The notes below the pieces were generated by a model. That model had not been told where the DNA came from. It saw only the letters and a program-made list of their open reading frames with translations, and did no database searches. Source: an uncultured Candidatus Peregrinibacteria bacterium (GTDB taxonomy: Bacteria > Patescibacteriota > Gracilibacteria > CAIRYL01). From it: a stretch of 8,642 nucleotides of DNA. Location of the stretch: positions 1 to 8,642 of the forward strand of contig CAIRYL010000012.1 in NCBI GenBank assembly GCA_903882825.1. Direction: 5' to 3'. Below are positions 5,581 through 8,642 of the stretch, piece by piece; positions within the stretch are counted from its first letter, which is position 1; each line of letters begins with the position of its first letter. The translations under genes and the position numbers were made by a program.

Positions 5581-6870
5581 TTACACAAGGGCTGCCTCAA
5601 AATCTGCAATAATATCTCGAATATCTTCTATCCCCGTAGAAACACGGATAAGTCCAGGAGTTATTCCACACCGTACCTGTTCTTCTTCGGAAAGCTGACG
5701 ATGAGTAGTAGATGCGGGATGAGTAACAATCGTTCGAGCATCTCCCAAATTATTTTCATGGACTGCGACCCGAACATTTTCTACAAAATGCTTTCCTGCC
5801 GATTTCCCATTTTTAAGGATAAAAGAAAAAGTCGCCGTAGATCCATTCGGAAAATATTTTTTTGCTCGGTCTGCCAACGGAGAATTTTTATTTTCTGCAG
5901 AAAATACTTGTGTTACCGCTGGATGGGTCTCCAGAAAGTGGGAAAGTTTTCTCGCATTTTCAATGTGACGATCCATTCGAAGAGAAAGCGTTTCAATCCC
6001 TTGAAGAAATAAAAATGCATTAAAAGGAGAAATACACGGTCCAAAATCTCGTAATCCTTCTACACGAGCTTTTATGGCAAATGCAATGTTTCCCAATGGG
6101 AAATTTTTCCCAAATACCTCCGAAAAAACTATACCGTGATACCCTTCGCTTGGCTTCGTAAATCCTGGAAATTTATCCGATGCGCCAAAATCAAATTTCC
6201 CTCCATCTACAATAATACCACCAATACTGTTTCCATGCCCTCCAAGATATTTACTCGCAGAATACAGAACAATATCTGCTCCTACTTCCAATGGACGAAA
6301 AAGAGCAGGAGTACAGAGTGTATTATCTACAATAAGGGGGACGCCCAGTTTTTCTTTTAAGATTTTAAGGGCATCAAAATCGGGAATAAATCCGGAAGGA
6401 TTCCCAATAGATTCCACATAAATAGCTTTTGTTTTGGTATCTGCAATTTTTAAAATTTCTTCTGGATGTGCGGGATCAAAAAACCGAACTTCGATTCCAA
6501 ATTTCTTAAAACTCACAGAAAATTGGTGGTATGTCCCTCCGTATAATTGTTCGGAAGCAAGAAAATTATCTCCTGCTTCGCACAACGTGGTAATTGCCAG
6601 AAATTGTGCGGCTTGTCCACTGGCAACTGCAAGAGCAGCAGTTCCTCCTTCTAGTGCCGTAATTCGTTTTTCTAGTACATCTTGAGTGGGATTGTTAATA
6701 CGGCTATAAATATAGCCAAATTTTTTGAGATCAAAAAGATCCGCAGGGTATTCCGCGTCGTCATAAATATATGCCGCCGTCTGGTAAATAGGGGGAACTC
6801 CGGCATGACCGTGTTCTTTTGGATTATACCCCGCATGAAGAGCCAATGTATTAAAGTGAAGAGGAGTCAT
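5581..6870 (-). CDS. metY: O-acetylhomoserine sulfhydrylase (aminocarboxypropyltransferase)
   Basis: PLP enzyme of the Cys/Met metabolism family that converts O-acetylhomoserine and sulfide to homocysteine and acetate, the direct-sulfuration route to methionine. The 429-residue length matches MetY (about 425-435) and exceeds that of MetB/MetC-type relatives (about 380-400). Visible motifs are LHAGY near the start, YSRINNPTQ (55-63) with the Tyr and Arg that hold PLP phosphate in a neighbouring subunit, ASGQAA (83-88), VDNT (181-184) with the Asp that contacts the pyridine nitrogen, and SASKYLGGHG (204-213) with Schiff-base K207. The C-terminus has the usual LIRVSTGIEDIRDIIADFEAAL. The ATG follows a seven-T run and lies 33 bases after the metA stop with no terminator between, so metA and metY form one transcription unit. 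The Glu111-type MetA next to it supports O-acetylhomoserine as substrate. Confidence 0.95.
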   Translation of the reverse strand: MTPLHFNTLALHAGYNPKEHGHAGVPPIYQTAAYIYDDAEYPADLFDLKKFGYIYSRINNPTQDVLEKRITALEGGTAALAVASGQAAQFLAITTLCEAGDNFLASEQLYGGTYHQFSVSFKKFGIEVRFFDPAHPEEILKIADTKTKAIYVESIGNPSGFIPDFDALKILKEKLGVPLIVDNTLCTPALFRPLEVGADIVLYSASKYLGGHGNSIGGIIVDGGKFDFGASDKFPGFTKPSEGYHGIVFSEVFGKNFPLGNIAFAIKARVEGLRDFGPCISPFNAFLFLQGIETLSLRMDRHIENARKLSHFLETHPAVTQVFSAENKNSPLADRAKKYFPNGSTATFSFILKNGKSAGKHFVENVRVAVHENNLGDARTIVTHPASTTHRQLSEEEQVRCGITPGLIRVSTGIEDIRDIIADFEAALV

Positions 6871-6903
6871 AAAAAAATAAAAAATATTGAAGCTGAAAAA
6901 AAA

Positions 6904-7815
6904 TTAAAAAGTTTGTGGGAGTTTATAGGGTGTTGTTTGATAAATGAAGTTTATCCAATTTCTATACAGAGTTTCAGCGTTGGATCGCCAAAGAAGTTTT
7001 GGAACTTGAGAAGAATCATCATCTGGGAAATAATGTTTTGGAATATCTATTGGAATACCTTTTGAAAAATCTCTCCAATATTCATCTGCCAATGTGGTGC
7101 GATCATACTCAGGATGCCCAAAACAATACACGAGAGATCGATCTGGAGAGGCCGCCAGATATATTCCCGCTTCTTCTGATTCTGCTAATATTTCTACTTC
7201 TGAAGTGTGCAGAAGATCTTCAGAAGACACTTCGGTATGACGAGAGTGTGGTGCAAAAAACTCATCATCTACTCCTCGTAAAAGAAACCTACAGGACGAA
7301 TGATGATGCGGAAATATCCCAAAAACTTTTTGAGAAAGATTTTTTTTAGAAATTTTATAAAAATGAAAAAGCGCTGCTTGTGCAGACCAACACAAAAAAA
7401 GAGTAGAAGTAATATATTTTTTTGAAATATCAAAAATTTGAGTTAATTCTGTCCAATAATCTACCTCTTCAAAATCAAGTTTTTCTACAGGTGCACCCGT
7501 AATAATAAGACCATCAAGACCATTTTTTAAAGCTTCAGAGAAAGAGACATAAAATTTTTCCAAGTGCCCAGAGTCTGTATTTTTAGAAGTATGACTATTG
7601 AGTTTTAAAAAAATAGGCTCTATTTGAAGGGGACCATTCCCTATGCAACGAAGAATTTGAGCTTCCGTTTCTTTTTTTTTGGGCATCAAAATAAGAATCC
7701 CAATACGCAATGGACGTATATCTTGTGACTCAGCACGATGAATATCCATTACAAATACACCTTTTTCCTGAAGAATCGTAAAAGCAGGTAAAGAATTTGG
7801 AATAGTTATAGGCAT
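6904..7815 (-). CDS. metA: Homoserine O-acetyltransferase, MetA type
   Basis: First committed enzyme of methionine synthesis, which acylates homoserine. The 303-residue protein is collinear with E. coli MetA (309): MPITIPNSLPA start, VMDIHRAESQDIRPLRI, ILMPKKKETE, GLIITGAP, TSTLFLCWSAQAAL, GHPEYD and a WRSNAE...NWINFIYQTTPY end. The catalytic residues are C142 (nucleophile) and H234/E236 of GHPEYD. Family work ties acyl-CoA choice to residue 111: Gly gives succinyl-CoA and Glu gives acetyl-CoA. Here it is Glu (APVEKLDF), so acetyl transfer is predicted, matching metY downstream. The ATG after a seven-T run fits the family N-terminus. It is the first gene of the methionine block, 25 bases past an attenuator terminator and about 210 bases downstream of 5S rRNA. 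Confidence 0.96.
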   Translation of the reverse strand: MPITIPNSLPAFTILQEKGVFVMDIHRAESQDIRPLRIGILILMPKKKETEAQILRCIGNGPLQIEPIFLKLNSHTSKNTDSGHLEKFYVSFSEALKNGLDGLIITGAPVEKLDFEEVDYWTELTQIFDISKKYITSTLFLCWSAQAALFHFYKISKKNLSQKVFGIFPHHHSSCRFLLRGVDDEFFAPHSRHTEVSSEDLLHTSEVEILAESEEAGIYLAASPDRSLVYCFGHPEYDRTTLADEYWRDFSKGIPIDIPKHYFPDDDSSQVPKLLWRSNAETLYRNWINFIYQTTPYKLPQTF

Positions 7816-7840
7816 AAAAAAATAAAAATAATAAATAAAT

Positions 7841-7870
7841 AAAAAAAATCCGCCCAGGAAGGCGGATTTT
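7841..7870 (-). terminator. Attenuator terminator in front of metA
   Basis: Minus-strand AAAATCCGCC (7870-7861) pairs perfectly with GGCGGATTTT (7854-7845) over a 6-base loop, then T continues to 7841. It ends 25 bases before the metA ATG. Its 5' arm is shared with an antiterminator, so conditional termination is favoured. It is also the first strong hairpin with a U-run after 5S rRNA, so it may end rRNA transcripts too. Confidence 0.88.
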
Positions 7871-7917
7871 AGAAGTTTCTTTTTTGAAGAATACTACAAA
7901 ATCACACCCCCTGGGCG
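7858..7917 (-). promoter_or_regulatory. Antiterminator helix and leader hairpin, metA attenuator
   Basis: Bases 7911-7898 can pair with 7870-7858 over 13 bp: GAUUUU with AAAAUC, then GGGGGUG with CGCCUUC, including three G-U pairs and a bulged U at 7904. This consumes the 5' arm of the terminator. The competing small hairpin CGCCC-AGG-GGGUG (7917-7905) would hide the antiterminator's 5' arm. The bulged U sits one base away from its counterpart in the other leader, and pairing survives several base differences between the two leaders. Confidence 0.75.
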
Positions 7918-7941
7918 TTGCATTTGCATATTCATCATCAT
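7894..7941 (-). CDS. Met-rich leader peptide, metA attenuator
   Basis: The 15-codon frame MMMNMQMQRPGGVIL ends at TAG, with five Met codons in the first seven. An in-frame ATG further upstream (7968) would give 24 residues ending the same way. No Shine-Dalgarno sequence is visible for either start. The codons from GGG to the last sense codon form the 5' arm of the antiterminator. Expected logic: scarce charged Met-tRNA stalls the ribosome on the Met run, the antiterminator forms and metA-metY is transcribed. With ample methionine the ribosome reaches TAG, masks that arm, and the terminator forms. Confidence 0.78.
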   Translation of the reverse strand: MMMNMQMQRPGGVIL

Positions 7942-8024
7942 GCCGAAAGAAAAAGAAAGTAAAACCATATCAACTTTTTCCAAAAAAACTATTCTTTATG
8001 CTTCAGTGGAAAGAAAAAAGCCCT

Positions 8025-8143
8025 GTCTTGGCGGTGACCTACTCTCCCAAGATCAAGGATCTCAGTACCATTGGCGCGGGAAGGCTTAACTGCTGAGTTC
8101 GGAATGGGATCAGGTGTACCCCTTCCGCCATAACCACCAAGAC
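8025..8143 (-). rRNA. rrf: 5S ribosomal RNA
   Basis: The reverse complement reads as a complete 5S rRNA of about 119 bases, including the conserved CCCATTCCGAACTCAG loop C region (8074-8089 neighbourhood) and AAGCCTTCCCGCGCC. Ends were set by helix I: GTCTTGGTGG at the 5' end pairs with CCGCCAAGAC at the 3' end (8143-8134 with 8034-8025). It lies downstream of 23S in the usual operon order. The ends may be off by a few bases. Confidence 0.95.
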
Positions 8144-8206
8144 ACGACCTTTTTCAAAAAAAGTCTATACATAATCGGAAAAAAGTAAATATCTGAACAA
8201 AAGAAA

Positions 8207-8221
8207 CTGTTTGTCAAACAG
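8207..8221 (-). other. Small hairpin in the 23S-5S spacer
   Basis: CTGTTT (8207-8212) pairs with AAACAG (8216-8221) over three bases. No U-run follows on the minus strand. It may be part of the rRNA processing structure. Confidence 0.4.
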
Positions 8222-8236
8222 GATTTTTAAAGAAGA

Positions 8237-8274
8237 GAATCAGCAAAAAGCTCAAAAAAGCTCTTTGCCGACTC
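8237..8274 (-). other. Long processing-type hairpin in the 23S-5S spacer
   Basis: In the minus-strand RNA, GAGUCGGCAAAGAGCU (8274-8259) pairs along its full 16 bases with AGCUUUUUGCUGAUUC (8252-8237) over a 6-base loop. Three of the pairs are G-U. An uninterrupted helix of this length between 23S and 5S suits an RNase III-type cut that separates the two rRNAs. That role is inferred from position and length. Confidence 0.6.
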
Positions 8275-8300
8275 CTTCTATAAAAAACAAAAGTCAACAA

Positions 8301-8642
<342 letters not shown>

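Noticed and set aside
7841..7968. SAM riboswitch in front of metA.
   Set aside because: None of the SAM-I core segments or its four-way junction can be found, and the leader is short. The pairing is accounted for by the attenuator helices.

Overview
The window is AT-rich bacterial chromosome with short intergenic gaps. All six complete intact minus- and plus-strand genes whose ends were checked stop with TAA. Most genes start right after a run of T with no Shine-Dalgarno sequence. The gene set is housekeeping plus methionine metabolism. A small-genome lineage such as the Candidate Phyla Radiation (CPR) would fit, but no marker here fixes the taxonomy. The standard genetic code explains every gene; no in-frame TGA is needed.

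Layout. (1) 1-668, minus: 5' part of argS, running off the left edge. (2) 669-2295, plus: a tandemly duplicated gene of unknown function together with its roughly 105-base leader. The first copy (765-1475) is intact. The second (1735-2106) is cut by a GAG-to-TAG change and then a frameshift. (3) 2296-2859, plus: a lepA/EF4 gene reduced to its GTPase domain, ending inside the 3' end of the convergent ppa gene (2846-3436, minus). (4) 3607-7968, minus: a methionine block read metA, metY, a two-nucleotide-fold flavoprotein, then the free methionine-(R)-sulfoxide reductase msrC, closed by a terminator at 3600-3627. (5) 8025-8642, minus: 5S rRNA and the 3' end of 23S rRNA, upstream of the methionine block.

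The most interesting content lies in two leaders in front of metA (7841-7968) and in front of the flavoprotein-msrC pair (5432-5529). Each has a tiny Met-rich reading frame (MMMNMQMQRPGGVIL and MCMQMLCPEGGIS) ending at TAG, a small hairpin, and an intrinsic terminator about 25 bases before the start codon. The last codons of each peptide can pair over 13-14 base pairs with the 5' arm of that terminator, so terminator and antiterminator exclude each other. This is the layout of ribosome-mediated transcription attenuation, here with Met codons as the sensor, and it would tie all four genes to methionine supply.

How the genes work together: MetA (Glu111 type, predicted acetyl-CoA dependent) makes O-acetylhomoserine. 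MetY sulfhydrylates it to homocysteine, and MsrC recovers free oxidised methionine. The flavoprotein is unidentified, but shared leader control and co-transcription with msrC suggest a sulfur-amino-acid or redox role.
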